DNA from: Paracoccaceae bacterium | Lineage (GTDB): Bacteria; Pseudomonadota; Alphaproteobacteria; Rhodobacterales; Rhodobacteraceae | DNA: 46,232 bases | NCBI GenBank assembly: GCA_024742575.1 | Contig: JANSYF010000021.1 | Location: forward strand, 1 to 46,232 | Direction of reading: 5' to 3' | Shown: positions 1 through 7,434 of the stretch, piece after piece | Layout of the letters: every line of letters begins with the position of its first letter | Numbering within the stretch: position 1 is the first letter of the stretch | Translations under genes and position numbers: made by a program | The notes under the pieces: model-generated | The model's database searches: none | What the model saw: the letters and a program-made list of their open reading frames with translations, nothing else | What the model was told of the DNA's origin: nothing

Positions 1-1
1 A

Positions 2-196
2 TTCAAAAAGAAAACAGGGTCTGGTCCAGTACAAGCGGATTTGTCCAGTACAGAACAACTGAAAAAAGCTGCGCAGATCAAAGCCGAGATTGAAGCCATC
101 GAATCTCAGATAGCCAACTTGGCCAAACAGTATGAAGCGCTGAGGTCTAAACTTCATAAAAATGGGTTGGGGCACGGTTTTCTGAGACAGTTGTGA
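2..196 (+). pseudogene. 3' part of a coiled-coil protein gene, interrupted by an insertion sequence
   Basis: The frame is open from base 2 (the 5' end lies outside the window) and reads a Lys/Glu/Ala-rich heptad-like stretch ending ...EALRSKLHK, which predicts a coiled coil. It then runs into the insertion sequence and stops at 194-196 after about 11 foreign residues. The same frame resumes beyond the element: 1598-1639 reads KLHKKKSALRLLG and a TAA stop at 1637-1639. Removing 163-1611 (the element plus one copy of the 14-bp repeat) restores one continuous frame. The insertion therefore replaces only about the last nine residues, and the product may still work. The protein family is not recognised. 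Confidence is high that the frame is genuine and interrupted, low on function. Confidence 0.65.
149..162 (+). repeat. Left copy of a 14-bp direct repeat flanking the insertion sequence
   Basis: AAACTTCATAAAAA abuts the left TG terminus of the element and is repeated exactly at 1598-1611, abutting the right CA terminus. It is best read as a target-site duplication, because deleting one copy plus the element rebuilds the host reading frame. Fourteen bases is long for an IS3-family element, which usually duplicates 3-5 bp. Confidence 0.75.
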
Positions 197-227
197 GCGC
201 TATTTCCAACGGGAACGGGAGTAGAAC

Positions 228-629
228 ATGACTGACAAAACAACGGACGTTACAGGCGCGACGGAGGCCGCGGCCCCGACGCCGCGCGCCCATAACGCTG
301 GCGGCGGCGGGGCCGCGGCCGGCGGGTCGAAGCGATTTTCTGCGAAGCGCAAGCTCGCGATTGTCCAGCGCCTGCTGCGCGGCGAGAGCCTTGAGACCGT
401 GTCACGGGATGAGAATGTCGCGGTGCACCGGCTGACCGAGTGGCGCGAGAAGGTGTTGGGTGCGGCTGAGAGCGCCTTGAAGGAGCGAGAGCGGGACGCG
501 CGGGACGAGGAGATCGCGCGGCTTCAAGCCAAGGTGGGCGAGATCACCATGGATAATGAACTGCTCTACGCGAAGATCGACAAGCTGGAGGCCGGACGCC
601 CTTTTGCTCGGAGGAGGTCGAAGAGATGA
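228..629 (+). CDS. IS3-type transposase OrfA (DNA-binding subunit)
   Basis: This 133-residue protein recognises the element ends. After a low-complexity Ala/Gly-rich head it has a helix-turn-helix region (about residues 35-75, KRFSAKRKLAIVQRLLRG then a typical HTH) followed by a charged helix (about 80-120) resembling the leucine-zipper region of IS3 OrfA proteins. The ATG at 228 follows a purine-rich GGGAG. The stop overlaps the OrfB start as ATGA at 626-629. OrfB lies in the -1 frame relative to OrfA, so a frameshifted OrfAB fusion is formally possible. No obvious A-rich slippery heptamer was seen near the junction, while a GGAGGAGG ribosome site (610-617) precedes OrfB, so translational coupling looks more likely. 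Confidence 0.85.
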   Translation: MTDKTTDVTGATEAAAPTPRAHNAGGGGAAAGGSKRFSAKRKLAIVQRLLRGESLETVSRDENVAVHRLTEWREKVLGAAESALKERERDARDEEIARLQAKVGEITMDNELLYAKIDKLEAGRPFARRRSKR

Positions 630-1558
630 GCAAGGCGTATTCGATCTCCGCACACCGCCGTTTTGGTCTGTCTCGCGTTTGCCTGGTCTGGGGCGTTTCC
701 CGCGCGACGGTTTACCGGCATCGTGCCGCGGCCAATGATGGAGCGGCAGCAAATATGGGGCGGCCCCCAAAGCGACGGGGGCCGCAAGGAGCCTGCAGCG
801 ACGCCGAGCTTCTGGGCCACATAGAGGCGGTGATCGCCGCCTCGCCCTTCTCTGGCGAGGGCTACCGCAAGGTCTGGGCGCGGCTGCGGATCATGGGCGT
901 ATTGACGGCTGCCCGTAGGGTCCGGCGGGTCATGAAGGAGAACAACCTGCTGGCACCGCAGCGGCCTGTTCAGCGGGACGCACATCCGCATGACGGCACC
1001 ATCGTCACCACGAAGGTCGATGAGGTCTGGGGGACCGACATGACCCAGACGATCACCACACAGCAGGGGCGCGCCTACGTCTTTGTCGTCGTCGATCATT
1101 GCTCTGGCGAATTCATCGCCACCCACGCCGCCTCGAGCGCAAGCCGATGGGAGGCGTTGGAGCCGGTTCGACAGGGCGTGACCCTGCACTTTGGCGGCGT
1201 CAGGCCCGATGCCGCCAAGGGGCTGACCCTGCGCCACGATCACGGCTCAAACTACATGTCGGAGGATTTCCAGAATGAGATCAAATGTTTCGGCATGATC
1301 AGTTCTCCTGCATTCGTCAGGCAGCCGGAAGGCAATGGCGTCGCCGAGAGGGCGATACGGACCCTCAAGGAGCAGCTCCTGTGGGTGCGGCACTTCGAAA
1401 CCATCGAGGAACTCCGCACCGCGCTCGCTGAGTTCGCGGCCCAGTATAACGCATCGTGGCTGCGCCAACGCCATGGATACAAAACACCCGATCAGATAAG
1501 GGCCGAGCAAAAAGGCCTTGAAGCCGACGCTGCCAAGGCGATCATGATGGCAGCCTAA
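626..1558 (+). CDS. IS3-type transposase OrfB (DDE integrase core)
   Basis: The 310-residue catalytic subunit cuts and joins the element ends. The N-terminal part (1-125) holds an HTH and the HTH_21-like segment (SGEGYRKVWARLR). The integrase core follows with D138 (WGTDMT), D205 (RHDHGSNY) and E241 (GNGVAERAIRTLKE), the last two separated by 35 residues as in the D,D(35)E signature. The C-terminus (YNASWLRQRHGYKTPDQIR) is the usual end of IS3 OrfB. Length is normal and no inactivating change was seen. The ATG at 626 is preceded by a strong GGAGGAGG at a spacing of 8. All three catalytic residues are intact, suggesting transposition competence. Confidence 0.9.
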   Translation: MSKAYSISAHRRFGLSRVCLVWGVSRATVYRHRAAANDGAAANMGRPPKRRGPQGACSDAELLGHIEAVIAASPFSGEGYRKVWARLRIMGVLTAARRVRRVMKENNLLAPQRPVQRDAHPHDGTIVTTKVDEVWGTDMTQTITTQQGRAYVFVVVDHCSGEFIATHAASSASRWEALEPVRQGVTLHFGGVRPDAAKGLTLRHDHGSNYMSEDFQNEIKCFGMISSPAFVRQPEGNGVAERAIRTLKEQLLWVRHFETIEELRTALAEFAAQYNASWLRQRHGYKTPDQIRAEQKGLEADAAKAIMMAA

Positions 1559-1597
1559 CCAGCGCAAAGCGCTGTCTCATAACCGTGCCCCAGTACA

Positions 1598-1611
1598 AAA
1601 CTTCATAAAAA
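1598..1611 (+). repeat. Right copy of the 14-bp direct repeat flanking the insertion sequence
   Basis: This is an exact copy of 149-162 directly outside the right terminus of the element. In the frame of the interrupted gene it continues into KKSALRLLG and TAA at 1637-1639. Confidence 0.75.
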
Positions 1612-1639
1612 GAAATCAGCATTGAGATTGCTTGGCTAA

Positions 1640-1909
1640 GCTGTGAGGCGAACGGATATAGCGATTGGAGGGATGACGTCTGGTTGCGCAAGTGTTTTTG
1701 GAGGCTGCTTTGCTTTGATTCTGAACCTATTTTCTTGGTGGAGAGCGTTGGATGCCAGACCCATTCCCTCCGCCACTCCCCATATTTATCCAAACATGAA
1801 GAATAAGAGTGATGGCGCTGATTTGTCTTGGTTTGTTTGGTTTCCGCGCGTGATCCGTTTTGATGAGGCTCGACTAGCTTGCGCGAGGTTGCAACCTGAT
1901 GCCCAAACC
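1640..1909. other. Non-coding stretch between the interrupted gene and the membrane-protein gene
   Basis: About 270 bases, visibly richer in A/T than the surrounding genes. Short open frames exist on both strands, but none has a recognisable domain or ribosome site. No convincing terminator hairpin was found although the minus-strand operon ends at 1910. Nothing further can be supported. Confidence 0.5.
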
Positions 1910-2581
1910 TCAATGTCCGTAAACGGCTGACGCAATCCCGAAAGCGCCGACCATGACTAGGCTCAGAGCCCACGCGATGTCGAGGTTAAACCATGTACGA
2001 GACAGAAATTTGATGCCAAGCCAGAGGTAGATCACCACGGCGAGTATGGCTCCGGCAAAGGTCATGGCCCCAGTGTGGACGAGCGCCACAAGGAAGGCGG
2101 TGGCGATGTTTTGGGTCATCAGCTGTCCTGCTGCAGAATGGCCATCGCCGCCGACGTCCACACCACAAATGCCCAGATAAATCGGCACCAGCATCAGACC
2201 TGCGCCATGTGCCATTGCAGCAAGGAACGACCAAAGCGCCAGCCGGGCAGGGTGGACGCGGGCCAGAAACCGGGGGTGGCGGCGGTTAATCAGCAGGTAG
2301 ATGCCCATTGCGATCACCAAAGCCCCGGCACCGATGCGGATCTGCATCTCCCATGTCACCAGCGCGCTCATTACCGAAAAGGGAAGCAGGATGGCCGTCA
2401 TGGCAAGGAAATGACCGAACGCCAAAGCAACCAGTGCGCGGCCCATGGCGCGCGGGCGTCCCTCCATCAAGGCTGCGGATACAGCAAGCGGCCATCCCAT
2501 GCCGGGATTGATGCCGTGATACATGCCTGACAGAATGACGGCCCCCCAGAGGGCCGTCATCGTGTTTGGATCAAAGCTCAT
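1910..2581 (-). CDS. Polytopic membrane protein with HG motifs, linked to methanethiol oxidase
   Basis: A 223-residue protein with about six hydrophobic segments. A conspicuous HGINPGMGW motif lies near residue 22 in the first membrane region, and further membrane-embedded histidines occur in GHF, AHGAG and VHTGA. Histidines in such positions resemble nickel/cobalt or other metal permeases, but the family is not firmly recognised. The start codon directly abuts the stop of the SBP56 gene (TGAATG), so the two are almost certainly cotranslated. SBP56 methanethiol oxidases depend on a metal (copper is reported), so metal supply to the enzyme is one guess; export of a sulfur product is another. 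Function unknown; gene itself confident. Confidence 0.75.
   Translation of the reverse strand: MSFDPNTMTALWGAVILSGMYHGINPGMGWPLAVSAALMEGRPRAMGRALVALAFGHFLAMTAILLPFSVMSALVTWEMQIRIGAGALVIAMGIYLLINRRHPRFLARVHPARLALWSFLAAMAHGAGLMLVPIYLGICGVDVGGDGHSAAGQLMTQNIATAFLVALVHTGAMTFAGAILAVVIYLWLGIKFLSRTWFNLDIAWALSLVMVGAFGIASAVYGH
2535..2560 (-). other. Strong hairpin over codons 8-16 of the membrane-protein gene
   Basis: ATGACGGCCC (2535-2544) and GGGCCGTCAT (2551-2560) are perfect 10-base arms around a 6-base loop. In the minus-strand mRNA the hairpin begins about 21 bases after the start codon of the membrane-protein gene, just past the SBP56 stop. It could slow ribosomes or protect the upstream mRNA end. 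No run of U follows, so it is not a typical terminator. Confidence 0.4.
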
Positions 2582-3982
2582 TCAGACGTTCGGATAACAG
2601 AAGCTGTCGGTGGAACAGTCACCGCCTTCAAGCCGGATCTGGTGTGACCTGAGGCCCTTGGGGAACTGGACGTAGAAGTCTTTATCCAGTTCCAGCCCAC
2701 CGCCTTCGCCGACCCGCGCCATCACCATCTGGCCGCCCTCCTGACCGGGGTAGAATTGATCATCCCAAGTCGAATAGAGCGAGTTGGTCCAGTAGACGCG
2801 TTTGCCATCGCGGCTCACCTCGACCATCTGCGGGCCAAAGGCAAACTCTCCGCCGCCCGGATGCTTGGTGTTGCGTGCAATCCCGCCCAGTTCGACCTTG
2901 CCAGCCAGCACTGGGTTCATTGGGTCGGACACATCATACTGGTGCATCTCGCCCATGCCCCAGCAGGCAACGTACAGGTATTTGTCATCAAGGCTGAGGT
3001 CGATATCCGTCACCAGTGGTGGCACTGCGCCAAAGCCTTGCAACAGCGGCGGCAGATTGGCAGGGTCTTCAGGGCGGGGGTCAATGGTGATCGTTTTCTT
3101 GGCCTGCCATGTGCCATCGTCACCGCGCCACCATGTGAAGATCGCGCCTTGCAGGTTGGTGGTGTCCACCACGACACCGCAGAACCCGTAGGACTTTTTC
3201 GGGTCATGCGCGGGTCGGATTTCCAGCGCCATCTGGTGATTGGCCCCAAGGTCGATGGTCTGGATGTTCTTGCGCTTGCGCAGGTCCCAGAAATGGATCG
3301 AATGGCCATATTTGTTGGACAACAGGTCTTCGGCCACGATCCCGTTCTCGAATTGTGGCGGCAGACCCCATTCAGAACTGACCATGTAATCCTGTGGCAG
3401 GTTCCACCAGAAATCATAGTGCTTGTCCTGCGGTCCGCGATCCATCTCGTATTGGCCGATGATCTCGAAGGTTTCGCAATCCATGATGAAGATGCCCGGA
3501 GGGCCGTCGGTCCCGTCCTTGCCACCACCACCAAGGGTCGAGACATAGATACCTTCGGGACCGCAATGAATGGTGTGCGGGCGGGAATAGCCGGTTTTGG
3601 CGAACACCTCTTCGGGTTCGATGATCTTGTGGATCTTGGCTTCAAGCGGCTCTTTGACGTCGATCACATAGATGCGCGACGATCGGATACCCGGCACAAT
3701 CAGATAGCGGCGTTCGAGGAACGCGTGGCCCGTCAGGGGCGACAGGGAAGAAGAACAGGCGTTCCAGCCGAAATGGTGAAACTCATCGCCCTTATACGGC
3801 ATCATGACGGTGTGGACGATCGTGCCATAGGTGTCGGATTTTGGATCAAGATCGACAACGGCGATGCCGTCGGGTTGCGACCCGTCCGGGCTAAGCATTA
3901 CGGTAAAGCCATAGGTCTCCACCGGGGCTTGCATGGCAAGCTGGGCGGTGGCGTGAAACGTTGGATCTGGTCTTAAGTTCAT
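2582..3982 (-). CDS. mtoX: SBP56/selenium-binding-protein family, probable methanethiol oxidase
   Basis: Members of this family oxidise methanethiol to formaldehyde, hydrogen sulfide and hydrogen peroxide. The 466-residue protein shows the family hallmarks throughout: HHFGWNACSS (residues 69-78), SSRIYVIDV, SRPHTIHC, an SSEWG segment, and the C-terminal SHQIRLEGGDCSTDSFCYP. The second cysteine of the CSSC motif of human SELENBP1 is serine here (C76-S-S-S), and the position aligning with SELENBP1 Cys57 appears to be glycine. The N-terminus (MNLRPDPTFH) is not a signal peptide, so a cytoplasmic enzyme is suggested, unlike the periplasmic Hyphomicrobium form. ATG 3982 follows GGGAGGACCAC. The gene lies between iclR and a membrane protein on one strand. 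Family certain; MTO activity inferred. Confidence 0.85.
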   Translation of the reverse strand: MNLRPDPTFHATAQLAMQAPVETYGFTVMLSPDGSQPDGIAVVDLDPKSDTYGTIVHTVMMPYKGDEFHHFGWNACSSSLSPLTGHAFLERRYLIVPGIRSSRIYVIDVKEPLEAKIHKIIEPEEVFAKTGYSRPHTIHCGPEGIYVSTLGGGGKDGTDGPPGIFIMDCETFEIIGQYEMDRGPQDKHYDFWWNLPQDYMVSSEWGLPPQFENGIVAEDLLSNKYGHSIHFWDLRKRKNIQTIDLGANHQMALEIRPAHDPKKSYGFCGVVVDTTNLQGAIFTWWRGDDGTWQAKKTITIDPRPEDPANLPPLLQGFGAVPPLVTDIDLSLDDKYLYVACWGMGEMHQYDVSDPMNPVLAGKVELGGIARNTKHPGGGEFAFGPQMVEVSRDGKRVYWTNSLYSTWDDQFYPGQEGGQMVMARVGEGGGLELDKDFYVQFPKGLRSHQIRLEGGDCSTDSFCYPNV

Positions 3983-4064
3983 GTGGTCCTCCCTTAGAAT
4001 TCAAACCCTAGCCGGGTCAGCTTTGAAATAGTCCTCTTCTAGCGATGCGGTGACCTCGGTCTCC

Positions 4065-4823
4065 TCAAACCTCGGGCACATTGCAGAGTTGAATGGCACC
4101 GCTGACGCGGTGGGCCAAGCCTATCAGATTCTCGCCAATTTCGGCCCGGTATGTTGCGCCGAATCGGCGGATCGGCCCGACTGCGCCGACACTGAACGTG
4201 GCCCCGATATTGCCGATGGACACAGGGGCTGCGACGCTTGCGATACCGATGTCGATTTCCTGATCGCAATCGGCAAAACCGCGTTTGACGATCTCGGCGA
4301 ATTCGCGGCGCAGATCCGCTTTGGTGGTCTTGGTGAACTCGGTGTAGGCGCGCAGCGTGCCGGTGATGATGCTGTCCTGAAAGTCCGGTTCGGCAAAGGC
4401 GGCAATCGCCTTAGAACACGAACAAGCGTGAAGCGGGCGCACGCCAAGGCCGGGATGAATGTACGCGCGGGCCGGGTCGTCTGGTGTTTCGACATGGATG
4501 ATCTCGACCTGGTGATTGCGGAACCGCGACAGGAACACCGTTTCATTGAACTTGACCGCTGCCGCCTTAAGCAAAGGCGCCGCAGCCTTGCGCACGTCCA
4601 CATCTGATTTGCCCAACAGTGCGATGCGGATCATGCGTTCCCCGATCACAACGCGGCCATCTTCGGCTGGGCTTTCGATCAGGCCATGCTCCAACAGCGT
4701 CTGCACAAGGCGGTAACTGGTGGGTTTGGGTAGACCTGTCGCCTTCTGGATATCGGCTGCCGTGACCGGTCGGCCCGCTACAGCGACAAGCTCCAGTATG
4801 GTGGTCAGGCGTTCGAGAAGCAT
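4065..4823 (-). CDS. IclR-family transcriptional regulator of the methanethiol-oxidase operon
   Basis: A 252-residue protein of typical IclR length. The N-terminal winged helix (about 1-65) contains VTAADIQKATGLPKPTSYRLVQTL, a classic IclR helix-turn-helix. The effector domain follows, with an LGVRPLHACSCSKAIAA segment and an SVAAPVSIG...ATFSVGAVGP core. The gene is the first of a minus-strand run: the SBP56 gene starts 82 bases after its stop and the membrane protein follows directly, so it most likely controls that operon. A dyad at 4845-4857, about 22 bases before its start, could be its own operator. The effector is unknown; methanethiol or a related C1-sulfur compound is a guess from context. 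Confidence 0.85.
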   Translation of the reverse strand: MLLERLTTILELVAVAGRPVTAADIQKATGLPKPTSYRLVQTLLEHGLIESPAEDGRVVIGERMIRIALLGKSDVDVRKAAAPLLKAAAVKFNETVFLSRFRNHQVEIIHVETPDDPARAYIHPGLGVRPLHACSCSKAIAAFAEPDFQDSIITGTLRAYTEFTKTTKADLRREFAEIVKRGFADCDQEIDIGIASVAAPVSIGNIGATFSVGAVGPIRRFGATYRAEIGENLIGLAHRVSGAIQLCNVPEV

Positions 4824-4844
4824 CGTGCGGGAATCTCACAATTA

Positions 4845-4857
4845 GAGACTTAGTCTC
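4845..4857. promoter_or_regulatory. Dyad in the iclR-araC divergent intergenic region, candidate IclR operator
   Basis: GAGACT-T-AGTCTC is a perfect 6-base-arm palindrome 22 bases before the iclR start, in the 159-base gap between the divergent iclR and araC genes. A second overlapping dyad (TCTC...GAGA, about 4834-4848) shares one arm. Position and shape fit an autoregulatory IclR site; binding is not shown. Confidence 0.35.
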
Positions 4858-4982
4858 ACGCTACGATCTTCTTTGATCCTCAGGCAAGAAAAAACGCCGC
4901 CCATTGCGCGGTTGATGCCGTGTCGCGCTTAAAACGGTCCACCAAGCTTGGCGCGGGCACCTGTGGCCGGTAGGCTGTGGCC

Positions 4983-5987
4983 ATGGGTTATGTCACGTCA
5001 CTGTTCGTCCGCAAGATGGTCGCCGCTGCTGGTTCGAAAGTGGATGCGGCGTCGTTGCTGACACAGGCGGGGCTTGGTCCTGACGATGCGTGGGATCCCA
5101 AACTCATGGTGCCTGACACGCGGTATTACGATCTGATTGAAGCCATTTCTGCACAGATCGACGCGACCGAGTTGCCGCTGACAGTCGGTGCGTCCATGCG
5201 TTGCGATGATTACGGTGCGCTGGGGCTGGCATGGAAAGCGGCACCAACGCTGCATGGGTCGTTGTCGCGGGTCGAACGCTATGCCAGGCTTTGGACAAGT
5301 GTGGTCGAATACGAGCTGCGTGACGATCCGCGCGGTGTGTGGTTCATCCTGCACCGAGAGGGGCCGCGCCGATTGGGGATGCGTTTGTCCAATGAAGCAA
5401 CGCTCGCCAGTGGGGTGTCGCTTGCCCGGCAGGTCTGCCCGGTACCCTTTGCGCCCTTGGAGGTACAGATCAAACATGCGGCCCCCGCCAACACGGCCTA
5501 TCACGAAAACTACTTTGGCTGTCCCGTCCGCTTTGATGCCGATCTTGATGCGTTGCTGTTTTCACCCGACGCGCTGGCGCAGCATAATATCCTCGGGGAC
5601 GAAGGCATTTCCCGTTATTTGGTCTCGCACCTTGACCGCGAATTGTCCGAAGTGGCGACCGAACCCGCGCTGATGGTTGAGGCCAAAGATGCCATTGCCC
5701 AAGCGCTGAGCGAAGGCACGCCCAAGATGGCCGACATCGCCCGCAGCCTTGGCTACAGTGCCCGTTCGTTTCACCGCCGCCTGTCGGAACATGGACTCAG
5801 CTTTCAGACATTGGCCGAAGACACCCGCCGCGAACTGGCCGAAGGACTGTTGCGCGACGAACGTCATTCGCTGGCCGAGATTGCGTTCCTGACAGGCTTT
5901 GCCGAACAAAGCTCCTTTACCCGTGCGTTTAAACGCTGGGTCGGAAAGACCCCCGCCAGCTACCGCAAAGATCGCCTGACGCCCTGA
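4983..5987 (+). CDS. AraC-family transcriptional regulator (OruR/ArgR-like layout)
   Basis: About 334 residues. The N-terminal 200 residues match the arabinose-binding-like domain of the OruR/VirS-type AraC branch (GLGPDDAWDP near the start, then YGALGLAWKAAPTL). The C-terminal ~100 residues carry the double helix-turn-helix: MADIARSLGYSARSFHRRL and LAEIAFLTGFAEQSSFTRAFKRWVGKTPASYR, the latter being the standard AraC signature. Two starts are possible, GTG 4977 and ATG 4983; the ATG is preferred, although neither has a strong ribosome site. It precedes an NmrA-like gene and two membrane-protein genes on the same strand and probably regulates them. The inducer cannot be predicted. Confidence 0.88.
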   Translation: MGYVTSLFVRKMVAAAGSKVDAASLLTQAGLGPDDAWDPKLMVPDTRYYDLIEAISAQIDATELPLTVGASMRCDDYGALGLAWKAAPTLHGSLSRVERYARLWTSVVEYELRDDPRGVWFILHREGPRRLGMRLSNEATLASGVSLARQVCPVPFAPLEVQIKHAAPANTAYHENYFGCPVRFDADLDALLFSPDALAQHNILGDEGISRYLVSHLDRELSEVATEPALMVEAKDAIAQALSEGTPKMADIARSLGYSARSFHRRLSEHGLSFQTLAEDTRRELAEGLLRDERHSLAEIAFLTGFAEQSSFTRAFKRWVGKTPASYRKDRLTP

Positions 5988-6104
5988 CTGGTCAAGGCTG
6001 CCCTTTGGCGGCAAGTGTCAAAACCCTGGCATCGTCGGTCAAGAACAGATGCCGCACACCGCGCTATCCCCTTGGTCATCGTAACCCACCAAGGAGATAG
6101 ACAC

Positions 6105-6932
6105 ATGCAAGACCAACCCATCCTCGTTATCGGCGCCACTGGTAAAACCGGTGCCCGCGTCGCAACCAAGCTTGAAGCGCTGGGCCACACCGTCCGTCGT
6201 GGATCGCGCAATTCGGCCACGCCCTTCGATTGGGAAGCGCCGGAAACATGGCCCGCCGCTCTGGTCGGTGTCCGCGCCGCCTATGTCACCTACTTCCCCG
6301 ATCTCGCGTTTCCGGGGGCGGTCGAAAAGCTCGAGGCGCTGTGCGAAGCGGCTGTTGCGGCAGGCGTGCAGCATTTGGTTCTGCTGTCCGGTCGCGGCGA
6401 ACACCATGCCCGGCTGGGCGAAGAGGTGGTGCGCAATTCCGGCACCGCTTTTACCATCGTACGTTCCGCCTGGTTTGCGCAGAACTTTTCCGAAGGCTAT
6501 CTGCGCGATCCGGTGCTGGCGGGGGTGCTACCCATGCCCGGCGGTGACGTGGCAGAGCCGATCATCGACATCGACGACATCTCAGATGTGGTCGTGGCTG
6601 CCCTGACCGAACTGGGTCATGAAGGCCAGCTTTACGAAGTGACGGGCCCGCGCCTGATGACATTCGCCGATATGGCGGTTGAACTGTCCGCAGCACTTGG
6701 CCGGGACGTGCAGTATGTCCCAATCACCTTTGAGGATTTCCACGCCAGCGTGGCGCAGGCCGGGGGCAGTTTCGTCGCCGATGTGTTCACCGCCATTGCG
6801 CGCGAAACGCTTGACGGGCGCAATGAACATTTGGCCGACGGTGTGCAGCGTGCGCTGGGCCGTCCGCCACGCGACTTTGCCGAATTCGCACAAACCGCCG
6901 CCCGTTCGGGCGCATGGACCCAAGCGGCCTGA
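6105..6932 (+). CDS. NmrA/YtfG-like NAD(P)-binding Rossmann protein
   Basis: A 275-residue atypical short-chain dehydrogenase. The nucleotide-binding motif ILVIGATGKTGARV lies at about residues 5-18, followed by a TVRRGSRN basic segment that would suit NADP. The mid-region (HLVLLSGRGEHH, then FTIVRSAWFAQNF) is typical of NmrA-like proteins that sense redox nucleotides or reduce quinones (QOR2/YtfG). The Ser-Tyr-Lys catalytic triad of classical SDRs is not evident. ATG 6105 is preceded by AAGGAGAT; longer in-frame starts upstream lack this. It lies 117 bases after araC and 25 bases before a small membrane protein, suggesting one transcript. A role in stress or quinone metabolism is possible but unproven. 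Confidence 0.8.
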   Translation: MQDQPILVIGATGKTGARVATKLEALGHTVRRGSRNSATPFDWEAPETWPAALVGVRAAYVTYFPDLAFPGAVEKLEALCEAAVAAGVQHLVLLSGRGEHHARLGEEVVRNSGTAFTIVRSAWFAQNFSEGYLRDPVLAGVLPMPGGDVAEPIIDIDDISDVVVAALTELGHEGQLYEVTGPRLMTFADMAVELSAALGRDVQYVPITFEDFHASVAQAGGSFVADVFTAIARETLDGRNEHLADGVQRALGRPPRDFAEFAQTAARSGAWTQAA

Positions 6933-6957
6933 CGGCCTGAACCTAAAGGAATATCCT

Positions 6958-7371
6958 ATGTCTTTCACCCGACTTCAGAAGATCGCGCTTGCCGTGGCTG
7001 GGGCAACTTCGCTTGCTATCGGTGCCACCATCATGGGCGCACCGCATGTGTTCTATGCCAGCTATGACATCGCCATCGGCACCGACCCAAGCCTTCTTAG
7101 CGAAGTGCGCGCACTTGGTGCAGGGCTGGCAGGTTTCGGCGCTGTTATGCTGGCCGGGATCATCTGGCCACCGCTGCGCCAGACAGCAATCGTCGCAGCA
7201 CACATGGTGTTTCTGGCCTTTCCCGCAGGCCGTATTGTGAGCCTTGTCGCGGACGGCGTGCCATCGACGGGCATCCTGTCGGCACTGGGTCTTGAGCTGG
7301 CAATCGCTGCGCTGTGCCTGTTTGCATTTCGGCGACGCACCACCACTCCGGCCCGCATGGCCGTCAGTTGA
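6958..7371 (+). CDS. Small DUF4345-like membrane protein
   Basis: A 137-residue protein with about four hydrophobic helices. Features of the DUF4345 group are the first helix with GAPHVFYASYDI, an SEVRALGAGLAGFGAVML segment at the start of the second, and HMVFLAFPAGRIVSLVADG before the last. ATG 6958 follows AAAGGA. It lies 25 bases after the NmrA-like gene and 63 bases before a DUF1772-like gene. A GC-rich stem (7382-7391 with 7397-7406) separates it from the latter. Proteins of this sort often sit beside AraC-controlled oxidoreductases; the biochemical role is unknown. Confidence 0.75.
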   Translation: MSFTRLQKIALAVAGATSLAIGATIMGAPHVFYASYDIAIGTDPSLLSEVRALGAGLAGFGAVMLAGIIWPPLRQTAIVAAHMVFLAFPAGRIVSLVADGVPSTGILSALGLELAIAALCLFAFRRRTTTPARMAVS

Positions 7372-7434
7372 CACCCAAAAAGGCGGGGAGGGTGCTCCTC
7401 CCTGCCGCACTCCCCCCAAACAGAAAGAACTCTC

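Larger units (their letters stand above)
163..1597 (+). mobile_element. IS3-family-like insertion sequence, about 1435 bp, apparently intact
   Basis: The element carries two overlapping transposase frames (228-629 and 626-1558) between imperfect inverted repeats. The left end (163 onward) reads TG, three unmatched bases, then TGGGGCACGGTT, followed after a short gap by TGAGACAG. The reverse complement of the right end (from 1597 inward) reads TG, three unmatched bases, TGGGGCACGGTT, then ATGAGACAG. TG...CA termini are typical of IS3 elements. Both frames are open and the DDE residues are present, so the copy may be active. It is flanked by a 14-bp direct repeat. The family is assigned from ORF layout and the DDE domain; the subgroup is not determined. 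Confidence 0.85.

Noticed and set aside
2756..3976. Long plus-strand open frame (406 codons) opposite the SBP56 gene
   Set aside because: It is a shadow frame of the strongly conserved SBP56 coding strand; the translation has no recognisable features.
7382..7406. GC-rich stem between the DUF4345- and DUF1772-like genes
   Set aside because: A plausible 10-base stem with one G-T pair, but no T-run and low-complexity sequence; too weak to list as a terminator.
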